Assembly: GCA_963514095.1 (NCBI GenBank)
Contig: CAUPSS010000033.1
Location: 682,001 to 746,000 of the forward strand
Length of the DNA: 64,000 nt
Source of the DNA: Eutrigla gurnardus
Lineage: Eukaryota; Chordata; Actinopteri; Perciformes; Triglidae
Direction: 5' to 3'
Both the position numbers and the translations under genes were made by a program. Numbering within the stretch: position 1 is the stretch's first letter; each line of letters opens with the position of its first letter. Positions 1 through 12,788 of the stretch are shown in pieces. The notes beneath the pieces were generated by a model. That model was not told the origin of the DNA and searched no databases. It was given only the letters and a program-made list of their open reading frames with translations.

Positions 1-41
1 AGACAGACAGGTAACCAGTCTATCACGGGGCCGACATGTAG
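1..41 (+). repeat. 41-bp unit class with CACGGGGCCGAC
   Basis: This class has an extra base at the junction and two CpGs (CACG and CCGAC). Related forms are CATGGGGCCGAC (e.g. around 1235, 1839, 2846), CACAGGGCCGAC (e.g. around 1684) and the abundant CACAGGGCTGAC (e.g. around 386). All differ from this form by transitions at its CpG positions, so it looks like the parent of the series. That ancestry is inference; the shared positions are seen directly. Confidence 0.8.
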
Positions 42-121
42 AGACAGACAGGTAACCAGTCTATCACAGGGAGACATGTAGAGACAGACAGGTAACCAGT
101 CTATCACAGGGGGACATGTAG

Positions 122-161
122 AGACAGACAGGTAACCAATCTATCACATGGAGACATGTGG
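122..161 (+). repeat. Hairpin-bearing unit class (CACATG-GAGA-CATGTG)
   Basis: This 40-bp unit differs from the consensus by G to T in CACAGG and A to G in CATGTA. Together the changes give a perfect 6-bp inverted repeat, 145-150 with 155-160, around a GAGA loop. The class recurs throughout, usually directly after the CATAGGGCTGAC unit. This particular copy also carries ACCAATC instead of ACCAGTC, a sub-marker seen again near 5290, 7297, 36872, 39779, 41671, 49759, 51132, 56847, 58864, 61723 and 63098. Confidence 0.85.
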
Positions 162-201
162 AGACAGACAGGTAACCAGTCTATCACAGGGAGACATGTA
201 G

Positions 202-241
202 AGACAGACAGGTAACCAGTCTATCACAGGGAGACATGTAG
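202..241 (+). repeat. Representative 40-bp consensus unit
   Basis: This is a clean copy of the commonest unit. Within it AGAC occurs at unit positions 1-4, 5-8 and 31-34, which suggests growth from a simple AGAC-rich sequence. GGTAACC (positions 10-16) fits the palindromic pattern GGTNACC. ACATGT (33-38) is a perfect palindrome. Composition is 15 A, 11 G, 8 C and 6 T, so the given strand is purine rich. There is no CpG in the unit or across the unit junction. The strand and start point are arbitrary conventions. Confidence 0.95.
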
Positions 242-700
242 AGACAGACAGGTAACCAGTCTATCACAGGGAGACATGTAGAGACAGACAGGTAACCAGT
301 CTATCACGGGGCCGACATTTAGAGACAGACAGGTAACCAGTCTATCACAGGGAGACATGTAGAGACAGACAGGTAACCAGTCTATCACAGGGCTGACATG
401 TAGAGACAGACAGGTGACCAGTCTATCACAGGGCTGACATGTAGAGAGAGACAGGTGACCAGTCTATCACAGGGCTGACATGTAGAGACAGACAGGTAAC
501 CAGTCTATCACAGGCTGACATGTAGAGACAGACAGGTGACCAGTCTATCACAGGGCTGACATGTAGAGACAGACAGGTAACCAGTCTATCACAGGGAGAC
601 ATGTAGAGACAGACAGGTAACCAGTATATCACAGGGAGACATGTAGAGACAGACAGGTAACCAGTCTATCACAGGGAGACATGTAGAGACAGACAGGTAA

Positions 701-728
701 CTAGTCTATCACAGGGCTGAAATGTAGA
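701..728 (+). repeat. Marker pair ACTAGTC and CTGAAATG
   Basis: GTAACCAGTC is changed to GTAACTAGTC and the same unit's GACATG to GAAATG. The pair recurs together near 7859, 50322, 57409, 59431 and 62287. The two changes always travel in one unit, so the six copies share one ancestor. The first change creates an ACTAGT hexamer. Confidence 0.85.
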
Positions 729-1084
729 GACAGACAGGCAACCAGTCTATCACAGGGCTGACATGTAGAGACAGACAGGTAACCAGTCTATCACATGGAG
801 ACATGTGGAGACAGACAGGTAACCAGTCTATCACAGGGAGACATGTAGAGACAGACAGGTAACCAGTCTATCACAGGGGGACATGTAGAGACAGACAGGT
901 AACCAGTCTATCACAGGGCTGACATGTAGAGACAGACAGGTAACCAGTCTATCACAGGGAGACATGTAGAGACAGACAGGTAACCAGTCTATCACAGGGA
1001 GACATGTAGAGACAGACAGGTAACCAGTCTATCACAGGGCTGACATGTAGAGACAGACAGGCAACCAGTCTATCACAGGGCTGA

Positions 1085-2227
1085 CATGTAGAGACAGACA
1101 GGTAACCAGTCTATCACAGGGCCGACATGTAGAGACAGACAGGTAACCAGTCTATCACAGGGAGACATGTAGAGACAGACAGGTAACCAGTCTATCACAG
1201 GGAGACATGTAGAGACAGACAGGTAACCAGTCTATCATGGGGCCGACATGTAGAGACAGACAGGTAACCAGTCTATCACAGGGAGACATGTAGAGACAGA
1301 CAGGTAACCAGTCTATCACAGGGGGACATGTAGAGACAGACAGGTAACCAGTCTATCACAGGGAGACATGTAGAGACAGACAGGTAACCAGTCTATCACA
1401 GGGAGACATGTAGAGACAGACAGGTAACCAGTCTATCACAGGGGGACATGTAGAGACAGACAGGTAACCAGTCTATCACAGGGAGACATGTAGAGACAGA
1501 CAGGTAACCAGTCTATCACAGGGAGACATGTAGAGACAGACAGGTAACCAGTCTATCACAGGGAGACATGTAAAGACAGACAGGTAACCAGTCTATCACA
1601 GGGAGACATGTAGAGACAGACAGGCAACCAGTCTATCACAGGGCTGACATGTAGAGACAGACAGGTAACCAGTCTATCACAGGGCCGACATGTAGAGACA
1701 GACAGGTAACCAGTCTATCACAGGGCCGACATGTAGAGACAGACAGGTAACCAGTCTATCACAGGGAGACATGTAGAGACAGACAGGTAACCAGTCTATC
1801 ACAGGGAGACATGTAGAGACAGACAGGTAACCAGTCTATCATGGGGCCGACATGTAGAGACAGACAGGTAACCAGTCTATCACAGGGAGACATGTAGAGA
1901 CAGACAGGTAACCAGTCTATCACAGGGGGACATGTAGAGACAGACAGGTAACCAGTCTATCACAGGGAGACATGTAGAGACAGACAGGTAACCAGTCTAT
2001 CACAGGGAGACATGTAGAGACAGACAGGTAACCAGTCTATCACAGGGGGACATGTAGAGACAGACAGGTAACCAGTCTATCACAGGGAGACATGTAGAGA
2101 CAGACAGGTAACCAGTCTATCACAGGGAGACATGTAGAGACAGACAGGTAACCAGTCTATCACAGGGAGACATGTAAAGACAGACAGGTAACCAGTCTAT
2201 CACAGGGAGACATGTAGAGACAGACAG
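1085..2227 (+). repeat. Tandem duplication, offset 604 bp
   Basis: Bases about 1085-1623 match about 1689-2227. Shared landmarks are the CATGGGGCCGAC unit (1231 and 1835) and the GTAAAG unit (about 1570 and 2174). The match ends where GGCAACC (1624) faces GGTGACC (2228). The offset equals 15 units. Confidence 0.75.
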
Positions 2228-3740
2228 GTGACCAGTCTATCACAGGGAGACATGTAGAGACAGACAGGTAACCAGTCTATCACAGGGAGACATGTAGAGA
2301 CAGACAGGTAACCAGTCGATCACAGGGAGACATGTAGAGACAGACAGGTAACCAGTCTATCACAGGGCTGACATGTAGAGACAGACAGGTGACCAGTCTA
2401 TCACAGGGCTGACATGTAGAGAGAGACAGGTGACCAGTCTATCACAGGGCTGACATGTAGAGACAGACAGGTAACCAGTCTATCACAGGGAGACATGTAG
2501 AGACAGACAGGTAACCAGTCTATCACAGGGAGACATGTAGAGACAGACAGGTAACCAGTCTATCACAGGGCTGACATGTAGAGACAGACAGGCAACCAGT
2601 CTATCACAGGGCTGACATGTAGAGACAGACAGGTAACCAGTCTATCACAGGGCCGACATGTAGAGACAGACAGGTAACCAGTCTATCACAGGGAGACATG
2701 TAGAGACAGACAGGTAACCAGTCTATCACAGGGAGACATGTAGAGACAGACAGGCAACCAGTCTATCACAGGGAGACATGTAGAGACAGACAGGTAACCA
2801 GTCTATCACAGGGAGACATGTAGAGACAGACAGGTAACCAGTCTATCATGGGGCCGACATGTAGAGACAGACAGGTAACCAGTCTATCACAGGGAGACAT
2901 GTAGAGACAGACAGGTAACCAGTCTATCACAGGGGGACATGTAGAGACAGACAGGTAACCAGTCTATCACAGGGAGACATGTAGAGACAGACAGGTAACC
3001 AGTCTATCACAGGGAGACATGTAGAGACAGACAGGTAACCAGTCTATCACAGGGGGACATGTAGAGACAGACAGGTAACCAGTCTATCACAGGGAGACAT
3101 GTAGAGACAGACAGGTAACCAGTCTATCACAGGGAGACATGTAGAGACAGACAGGTAACCAGTCTATCACAGGGAGACATGTAAAGACAGACAGGTAACC
3201 AGTCTATCACAGGGAGACATGTAGAGACAGACAGGTGACCAGTCTATCACAGGGAGACATGTAGAGACAGACAGGTAACCAGTCTATCACAGGGAGACAT
3301 GTAGAGACAGACAGGTAACCAGTCTATCACAGGGAGACATGTAGAGACAGACAGGTAACCAGTCTATCACAGGGCTGACATGTAGAGACAGACAGGTGAC
3401 CAGTCTATCACAGGGCTGACATGTAGAGAGAGACAGGTGACCAGTCTATCACAGGGCTGACATGTAGAGACAGACAGGTAACCAGTCTATCACAGGGAGA
3501 CATGTAGAGACAGACAGGTAACCAGTCTATCACAGGGAGACATGTAGAGACAGACAGGTAACCAGTCTATCACAGGGCTGACATGTAGAGACAGACAGGC
3601 AACCAGTCTATCACAGGGCTGACATGTAGAGACAGACAGGTAACCAGTCTATCACAGGGCCGACATGTAGAGACAGACAGGTAACCAGTCTATCACAGGG
3701 AGACATGTAGAGACAGACAGGTAACCAGTCTATCACAGGG
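1760..3740 (+). repeat. Tandem duplication, offset 1007 bp
   Basis: Bases about 1760-2733 match about 2767-3740. Landmarks are CATGGGGCCGAC (1835 and 2842), GGTGACC (2228 and 3235), the AGAGAGAC unit and the GGCAACC unit (about 2591 and 3598). One visible difference is CAGTCGAT at 2318, where the other copy has CAGTCTAT. The match ends at an AGAC versus GGAC junction near 2734 and 3741. The offset is 25 units. Confidence 0.75.
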
Positions 3741-3869
3741 GGACATGTAGAGACAGACAGGTAACCAGTCTATCACAGGGAGACATGTAGAGACAGACAG
3801 GTAACCAGTCTATCACAGGGAGACATGTAGAGACAGACAGGTAACCAGTCTATCACAGGGGGACATGTA

Positions 3870-6800
3870 GAGACAGACAGGTAACCAGTCTATCACAGGG
3901 AGACATGTAGAGACAGACAGGTAACCAGTCTATCACAGGGAGACATGTAGAGACAGACAGGTAACCAGTCTATCACAGGGAGACATGTAGAGACAGACAG
4001 GTAACCAGTCTATCACAGGGGGACATGTAGAGACAGACAGGTAACCAGTCTATCACAGGGAGACATGTAGAGACAGACAGGTAACCAGTCTATCACAGGG
4101 AGACATGTAGAGACAGACAGGTAACCAGTCTATCACAGGGAGACATGTAGAGACAGACAGGTGACCAGTCTATCACAGGGAGACATGTAGAGACAGACAG
4201 GTAACCAGTCTATCACAGGGAGACATGTAGAGACAGACAGGTAACCAGTCTATCACAGGGAGACATGAAGAGACAGACAGGTAACCAGTCTATCACAGGG
4301 AGACATGTAAAGACAGACAGGTAACCAGTCTATCACAGGGAGACATGTAGAGACAGACAGGTGACCAGTCTATCACAGGGAGACATGTAGAGACAGACAG
4401 GTAACCAGTCTATCACAGGGAGACATGTAGAGACAGACAGGTAACCAGTCTATCACAGGGAGACATGTACAGACAGACAGGTAACCAGTCTATCACAGGG
4501 CTGACATGTAGAGACAGACAGGTAACCAGTCTATCACAGGGCTGACATGTAGAGACAGACAGGTAACCAGTCTATCATAGGGCTGACATGTAGAGACAGA
4601 CAGGTAACCAGTCTATCACATGGAGACATGTGGAGACAGACAGGTAACCAGTCTATCACAGGGAGACATGTAGAGACAGACAGGTAACCAGTCTATCACA
4701 GGGAGACATGTAGAGACCGACAGGTAACCAGTCTATCACATGGAGACATGTAGACAGACAGGTAACCAGTCTATCACAGGGGGACATGTAGAGACAGACA
4801 GGTAACCAGTCTATCACAGGGAGACATGTAGAGACAGACAGGTAACCAGTCTATCACAGGGAGACATGGAGAGACAGACAGGTAACCAGTCTATCACAGG
4901 GAGACATGTAAAGACAGACAGGTAACCAGTCTATCACAGGGAGACATGTAAAGACAGACAGGTAACCCGTCTATCACAGGGAGACATGTAGAGACAGACA
5001 GGTGACCAGTCTATCACAGGGAGACATGTAGATACAGACAGGTAACCAGTCTATCACAGGGGGACATGTAGAGACAGACAGGTAACCAGTCTATCACAGG
5101 GAGACATGTAGAGACAGATAGGTAACCAGTATATCACAGGGAGACATGTAGAGACAGACAGGTAACCAGTCTATCACGGGGCCGACATGTAGAGACAGAC
5201 AGGTAACCAGTCTATCACAGGGAGACATGTAGAGACAGACAGGTAACCAGTCTATCACAGGGGGACATGTAGAGACAGACAGGTAACCAATCTATCACAT
5301 GGAGACATGTGGAGACAGACAGGTAACCAGTCTATCACAGGGAGACATGTAGAGACAGACAGGTAACCAGTCTATCACAGGGAGACATGTAGAGACAGAC
5401 AGGTAACCAGTCTATCACAGGGAGACATGTAGAGACAGACAGGTAACCAGTCTATCACGGGGCCGACATTTAGAGACAGACAGGTAACCAGTCTATCACA
5501 GGGAGACATGTAGAGACAGACAGGTAACCAGTCTATCACAGGGCTGACATGTAGAGACAGACAGGTGACCAGTCTATCACAGGGCTGACATGTAGAGAGA
5601 GACAGGTGACCAGTCTATCACAGGGCTGACATGTAGAGACAGACAGGTAACCAGTCTATCACAGGCTGACATGTAGAGACAGACAGGTGACCAGTCTATC
5701 ACAGGGAGACATGTAGAGACAGACAGGTAACCAGTCTATCACAGGGAGACATGTAGAGACAGACAGGTAACCAGTCTATCACAGGGAGACATGTAGAGAC
5801 AGACAGGTAACCAGTATATCACAGGGAGACATGTAGAGACAGACAGGTAACCAGTCTATCACAGGGCTGACATGTAGAGACAGACAGGTAACCAGTCTAT
5901 CACAGGGAGACATGTAGAGACAGACAGGTAACCAGTCTATCACAGGGAGACATGTAGAGACAGACAGGTAACCAGTCTATCACAGGGAGACATGTAGAGA
6001 CAGACAGGTAACCAGTCTATCACAGGGGGACATGTAGAGACAGACAGGTAACCAGTCTATCACAGGGAGACATGTAGAGACAGACAGGTAACCAGTCTAT
6101 CACAGGGAGACATGTAGAGACAGACAGGTAACCAGTCTATCACAGGGAGACATGTAGAGACAGACAGGTGACCAGTCTATCACAGGGAGACATGTAGAGA
6201 CAGACAGGTAACCAGTCTATCACAGGGAGACATGTAGAGACAGACAGGTAACCAGTCTATCACAGGGAGACATGAAGAGACAGACAGGTAACCAGTCTAT
6301 CACAGGGAGACATGTAAAGACAGACAGGTAACCAGTCTATCACAGGGAGACATGTAGAGACAGACAGGTGACCAGTCTATCACAGGGAGACATGTAGAGA
6401 CAGACAGGTAACCAGTCTATCACAGGGAGACATGTAGAGACAGACAGGTAACCAGTCTATCACAGGGAGACATGTACAGACAGACAGGTAACCAGTCTAT
6501 CACAGGGCTGACATGTAGAGACAGACAGGTAACCAGTCTATCACAGGGCTGACATGTAGAGACAGACAGGTAACCAGTCTATCATAGGGCTGACATGTAG
6601 AGACAGACAGGTAACCAGTCTATCACATGGAGACATGTGGAGACAGACAGGTAACCAGTCTATCACAGGGAGACATGTAGAGACAGACAGGTAACCAGTC
6701 TATCACAGGGAGACATGTAGAGACCGACAGGTAACCAGTCTATCACATGGAGACATGTAGACAGACAGGTAACCAGTCTATCACAGGGGGACATGTAGAG

Positions 6801-7712
6801 ACAGACAGGTAACCAGTCTATCACAGGGAGACATGTAGAGACAGACAGGTAACCAGTCTATCACAGGGAGACATGGAGAGACAGACAGGTAACCAGTCTA
6901 TCACAGGGAGACATGTAAAGACAGACAGGTAACCAGTCTATCACAGGGAGACATGTAAAGACAGACAGGTAACCCGTCTATCACAGGGAGACATGTAGAG
7001 ACAGACAGGTGACCAGTCTATCACAGGGAGACATGTAGATACAGACAGGTAACCAGTCTATCACAGGGGGACATGTAGAGACAGACAGGTAACCAGTCTA
7101 TCACAGGGAGACATGTAGAGACAGATAGGTAACCAGTATATCACAGGGAGACATGTAGAGACAGACAGGTAACCAGTCTATCACGGGGCCGACATGTAGA
7201 GACAGACAGGTAACCAGTCTATCACAGGGAGACATGTAGAGACAGACAGGTAACCAGTCTATCACAGGGGGACATGTAGAGACAGACAGGTAACCAATCT
7301 ATCACATGGAGACATGTGGAGACAGACAGGTAACCAGTCTATCACAGGGAGACATGTAGAGACAGACAGGTAACCAGTCTATCACAGGGAGACATGTAGA
7401 GACAGACAGGTAACCAGTCTATCACAGGGAGACATGTAGAGACAGACAGGTAACCAGTCTATCACGGGGCCGACATTTAGAGACAGACAGGTAACCAGTC
7501 TATCACAGGGAGACATGTAGAGACAGACAGGTAACCAGTCTATCACAGGGCTGACATGTAGAGACAGACAGGTGACCAGTCTATCACAGGGCTGACATGT
7601 AGAGAGAGACAGGTGACCAGTCTATCACAGGGCTGACATGTAGAGACAGACAGGTAACCAGTCTATCACAGGCTGACATGTAGAGACAGACAGGTGACCA
7701 GTCTATCACAGG
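3870..7712 (+). repeat. Duplicated block, offset 2007 bp
   Basis: Bases about 3870-5705 match about 5877-7712. Shared rare markers fix the alignment: CATGAAG (4264 and 6271), a 38-bp unit (4754 and 6761), AACCCGTC (about 4965 and 6972) and GATACAGACA (5031 and 7038). The repeated stretch is about 1.84 kb, shorter than the offset, so at least one further exchange or deletion affected the region. Confidence 0.75.
4754..4791 (+). repeat. 38-bp unit lacking AG at its start
   Basis: The preceding unit ends CATGTAG and this one begins ACAGACAGG, so an AG dinucleotide is missing. The same short unit occurs at 6761, 36377, 49263, 56350 and 61228, always after a CACATGG unit and within the duplicated GATACAGACA block. 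One deletion spread by block duplication explains all six. Confidence 0.85.
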
Positions 7713-8198
7713 GCTGACATGTAGAGACATACAGGTAACCAGTCTATCACAGGGAGACATGTAGAGACAGACAGGTAACCAGTATATCACAGGGAGACAT
7801 GTAGAGACAGACAGGTAACCAGTCTATCACAGGGAGACATGTAGAGACAGACAGGTAACTAGTCTATCACAGGGCTGAAATGTAGAGACAGACAGGCAAC
7901 CAGTCTATCACAGGGCTGACATGTAGAGACAGACAGGTAACCAGTCTATCACATGGAGACATGTGGAGACAGACAGGTAACCAGTCTATCACAGGGAGAC
8001 ATGTAGAGACAGACAGGTAACCAGTCTATCACAGGGGGACATGTAGAGACAGACAGGTAACCAGTCTATCACAGGGCTGACATGTAGAGACAGACAGGTA
8101 ACCAGTCTATCACAGGGAGACATGTAGAGACAGACAGGTAACCAGTCTATCACAGGGAGACATGTAGAGACAGACAGGTAACCAGTCTATCACAGGGA
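7159..8198 (+). repeat. Second copy of the window's first kilobase (offset 7158 bp)
   Basis: Bases 1-1040 correspond to 7159-8198. Both start with a CACGGGGCCGAC unit, contain CGACATTTAG, the AGAGAGAC unit, and the ACTAGTC plus CTGAAATG pair (701 and 7859). A visible difference is GACATACAGG near 7727, against GACAGACAGG in the first copy. The block also starts at 5152, where it matches for about 550 bp only. The match ends where 1040 has CTGAC and 8198 has AGAC. Confidence 0.75.
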
Positions 8199-11024
8199 GA
8201 CATGTAGAGACAGACAGGCAACCAGTCTATCACAGGGCTGACATGTAGAGACAGACAGGTAACCAGTCTATCACAGGGCCGACATGTAGAGACAGACAGG
8301 TAACCAGTCTATCACAGGGAGACATGTAGAGACAGACAGGTAACCAGTCTATCACAGGGGGACATGTAGAGACAGACAGGTAACCAGTCTATCACAGGGA
8401 GACATGTAGAGACAGACAGGTAACCAGTCTATCACAGGGGGACATGTAGAGACAGACAGGTAACCAGTCTATCACAGGGAGACATGTAGAGACAGACAGG
8501 TAACCAGTCTATCACAGGGAGACATGTAGAGACAGACAGGTAACCAGTCTATCACAGGGAGACATGTAAAGACAGACAGGTAACCAGTCTATCACAGGGA
8601 GACATGTAGAGACAGACAGGTGACCAGTCTATCACAGGGAGACATGTAGAGACAGACAGGTAACCAGTCTATCACAGGGAGACATGTAGAGACAGACAGG
8701 TAACCAGTCTATCACAGGGAGACATGTAGAGACAGACAGGTAACCAGTCTATCACAGGGCTGACATGTAGAGACAGACAGGTGACCAGTCTATCACAGGG
8801 CTGACATGTAGAGAGAGACAGGTGACCAGTCTATCACAGGGCTGACATGTAGAGACAGACAGGTAACCAGTCTATCACAGGGAGACATGTAGAGACAGAC
8901 AGGTAACCAGTCTATCACAGGGAGACATGTAGAGACAGACAGGTAACCAGTCTATCACAGGGCTGACATGTAGAGACAGACAGGCAACCAGTCTATCACA
9001 GGGCTGACATGTAGAGACAGACAGGTAACCAGTCTATCACAGGGCCGACATGTAGAGACAGACAGGTAACCAGTCTATCACAGGGAGACATGTAGAGACA
9101 GACAGGTAACCAGTCTATCACAGGGAGACATGTAGAGACAGACAGGTAACCAGTCTATCACAAGGGGACATGTAGAGACAGACAGGTAACCAGTCTATCA
9201 CAGGGAGACATGTAGAGACAGACAGGTAACCAGTCTATCACAGGGAGACATGTAGAGACAGACAGGTAACCAGTCTATCATGGGGCCGACATGTAGAGAC
9301 AGACAGGTAACCAGTCTATCACAGGGAGACATGTGGAGACAGACAGGTAACCAGTCTATCACAGGGGGACATGTAGAGACAGACAGGTAACCAGTCTATC
9401 ACAGGGAGACATGTAGAGACAGACAGGTAACCAGTCTATCACAGGGAGACATGTAGAGACCGACAGGTAACCAGTCTATCACAGGGGGACATGTAGAGAC
9501 AGACAGGTAACCAGTCTATCACAGGGCTGACATGTAGAGACAGACAGGTAACCAGTCTATCACAGGGAGACATGTAGAGACAGACAGGTAACCAGTCTAT
9601 CACAGGGAGACATGTAAAGACAGACAGGTGACCAGTCTATCACAGGGCTGACATGTAGAGAGAGACAGGTGACCAGTCTATCACAGGGCTGACATGTAGA
9701 GACAGACAGGTAACCAGTCTATCACAGGCTGACATGTAGAGACAGACAGGTGACCAGTCTATCACAGGGCTGACATGTAGAGACAGACAGGTAACCAGTC
9801 TATCACAGGGAGACATGTAGAGACAGACAGGTAACCAGTCTATCACAGGGAGACATGTAGAGACTGACAGGTAACCAGTCTATCACAGGGAGACATGTAG
9901 AGACAGACAGGTAACCAGTCTATCACAGGGCTGACATGTAGAGACAGACAGGCAACCAGTCTATCACAGGGCTGACATGTAGAGACAGACAGGTAACCAG
10001 TCTATCACAGGGCCGACATGTAGAGACAGACAGGTAACCAGTCTATCACAGGGAGACATGTAGAGACAGACAGGTAACCAGTCTATCACAGGGAGACATG
10101 TAGAGACAGACAGGTAACCAGTCTATCATGGGGCCGACATGTAGAGACAGACAGGTAACCAGTCTATCACAGGGAGACATGTAGAGACAGACAGGTAACC
10201 AGTCTATCACAGGGGGACATGTAGAGACAGACAGGTAACCAGTCTATCACAGGGAGACATGTAGAGACAGACAGGTAACCAGTCTATCACAGGGAGACAT
10301 GTAGAGACAGACAGGTAACCAGTCTATCACAGGGGGACATGTAGAGACAGACAGGTAACCAGTCTATCACAGGGAGACATGTAGAGACAGACAGGTAACC
10401 AGTCTATCACAGGGAGACATGTAGAGACAGACAGGTAACCAGTCTATCACAGGGAGACATGTAAAGACAGACAGGTAACCAGTCTATCACAGGGAGACAT
10501 GTAGAGACAGACAGGTGACCAGTCTATCACAGGGAGACATGTAGAGACAGACAGGTAACCAGTCTATCACAGGGAGACATGTAGAGACAGACAGGTAACC
10601 AGTCTATCACAGGGCTGACATGTAGAGACAGACAGGTAACCAGTCTATCACAGGGAGACATGTAGAGACAGACAGGTAACCAGTCTATCACAGGGAGACA
10701 TGTACAGACAGACAGGTAACCAGTCTATCACAGGGAGACATGTAGAGACCGACAGGTAACCAGTCTATCACAGGGGGACATGTACAGACAGACAGGTAAC
10801 CAGTCTATCACAGGGAGACATGAAGAGACAGACAGGTAACCAGTCTATCACAGGGAGACATGTAAAGACAGACAGGTAACCAGTCTATCACAGGGAGACA
10901 TGTAGAGACAGACAGGTGACCAGTCTATCACAGGGAGACATGTAGAGACAGACAGGTAACCAGTCTATCACAGGGAGACATGTAGAGACAGACAGGTAAC
11001 CAGTCTATCACAGGGAGACATGTA
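8199..11024 (+). repeat. Ordinary satellite with shuffled variant units
   Basis: This stretch continues the array with no gene or foreign insert. It holds a CACAAGGGGAC variant near 9161, a CATGTGG unit without its usual partner change at 9331, an AGAGAGAC unit near 9659 and an AGACTGAC unit near 9863. It resembles the 1-3.7 kb region unit by unit, but I did not define one clean duplication boundary in it. Confidence 0.7.
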
Positions 11025-11621
11025 CAGACAGACAGGTAACCAGTCTATCACAGGGCTGACATGTAGAGACAGACAGGTAACCAGTCTATCACAGGGCTGA
11101 CATGTAGAGACAGACAGGTAACCAGTCTATCATAGGGCTGACATGTAGAGACAGACAGGTAACCAGTCTATCACATGGAGACATGTGGAGACAGACAGGT
11201 AACCAGTCTATCACAGGGAGACATGTAGAGACAGACAGGTAACCAGTCTATCACAGGGAGACATGTAGAGACCGACAGGTAACCAGTCTATCACAGGGGG
11301 ACATGTAGAGACAGACAGGTAACCAGTCTATCACAGGGCTGACATGTAGAGACAGACAGGTAACCAGTCTATCACAGGGCTGACATGTAGAGACAGACAG
11401 GTAACCAGTCTATCATAGGGCTGACATGTAGAGACAGACAGGTAACCAGTCTATCACATGGAGACATGTGGAGACAGACAGGTAACCAGTCTATCACAGG
11501 GAGACATGTAGAGACAGACAGGTAACCAGTCTATCACAGGGAGACATGTAGAGACCGACAGGTAACCAGTCTATCACAGGGGGACATGTAGAGACAGACA
11601 GGTAACCAGTCTATCACAGGG
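11025..11621 (+). repeat. Tandem duplication of one cassette, offset 283 bp
   Basis: Bases about 11025-11338 match about 11308-11621, shifted by exactly one seven-unit cassette. The CATAGGG marker lies at 11130 and 11413, and the CTGAC junction at 11056 and 11339. The match begins after GTACAG (11024) faces GTAGAG (11307) and ends where CTGAC at 11339 faces AGAC at 11622. This is direct evidence that the 283-bp cassette can duplicate as a unit. Confidence 0.75.
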
Positions 11622-12788
11622 AGACATGTAGAGACAGACAGGTAACCAGTCTATCACAGGGAGACATGTAGAGACAGACAGGTAACCAGTCTATCACGGG
11701 GCCGACATGTAGAGACAGACAGGTAACCAGTCTATCACAGGGAGACATGTAGAGACAGACAGGTAACCAGTCTATCACAGGGGGACATGTAGAGACAGAC
11801 AGTTAACCAGTCTATCACAGGGAGACATGTAGAGACAGACAGGTAACCAGTCTATCACATGGAGACATGTAGAGACAGACAGGTAACCAGTCTATCACAG
11901 GGGGACATGTAGAGACAGACAGGTAACCAGTCTATCACAGGGAGACATGTAGAGACAGACAGGTAACCAGTCTATCACAGGGAGACATGGAGAGACAGAC
12001 AGGTAACCAGTCTATCACAGGGAGACATGTAAAGACAGACAGGTAACCAGTCTATCACAGGGAGACATGTAGAGACAGACAGGTGACCAGTCTATCACAG
12101 GGAGACATGTAGAGACAGACAGGTAACCAGTCTATCACAGGGGGACATGTAGAGACAGACAGGTAACCAGTCTATCACAGGGAGACATGTAGAGACAGAC
12201 AGGTAACCAGTCTATCACAGGGAGACATGTAGAGACAGACAGGTAACCAGTCTATCACAGGGAGACATGTAGAGACAGACAGGTAACCAGTCTATCACAG
12301 GGAGACATGTAGAGACAGACAGGTAACCAGTCTATCACAGGGCTGACATGTAGAGACAGACAGGTAACCAGTCTATCACAGGGAGACATGTAGAGACAGA
12401 CAGGTAACCAGTCTATCACAGGGCTGACATGTAGAGACAGACAGGTAACCAGTCTATCACAGGGAGACATGTAGAGACAGACAGGTGACCAGTCTATCAC
12501 AGGGCTGACATGTAGAGAGAGACAGGTGACCAGTCTATCACAGGGCTGACATGTAGAGACAGACAGGTAACCAGTCTATCACAGGGAGACATGTAGAGAC
12601 AGACAGGTAACCAGTCTATCACAGGGAGACATGTAGAGACAGACAGGTAACCAGTCTATCACAGGGCTGACATGTAGAGACAGACAGGCAACCAGTCTAT
12701 CACAGGGCTGACATGTAGAGACAGACAGGTAACCAGTCTATCACAGGGCCGACATGTAGAGACAGACAGGTAACCAGTCTATCACAGG

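Noticed and set aside
202..241. Splice-donor-like CAGGTAACC in each unit
   Set aside because: The match is limited to CAG-GTAA, with no pyrimidine tract and acceptor of convincing quality and no exon between repeats.
426..632. Small protein genes on the minus strand (68-109 residues, with near-identical copies across the window)
   Set aside because: They have the satellite period, start and stop at unit motifs, and appear only where 40- and 41-bp units alternate. No promoter, intron structure or unique sequence accompanies them.
11802..11807. GTTAAC at a single place as a functional site
   Set aside because: It is a one-base change in one unit (G to T in GGTAACC) and best read as a private mutation.
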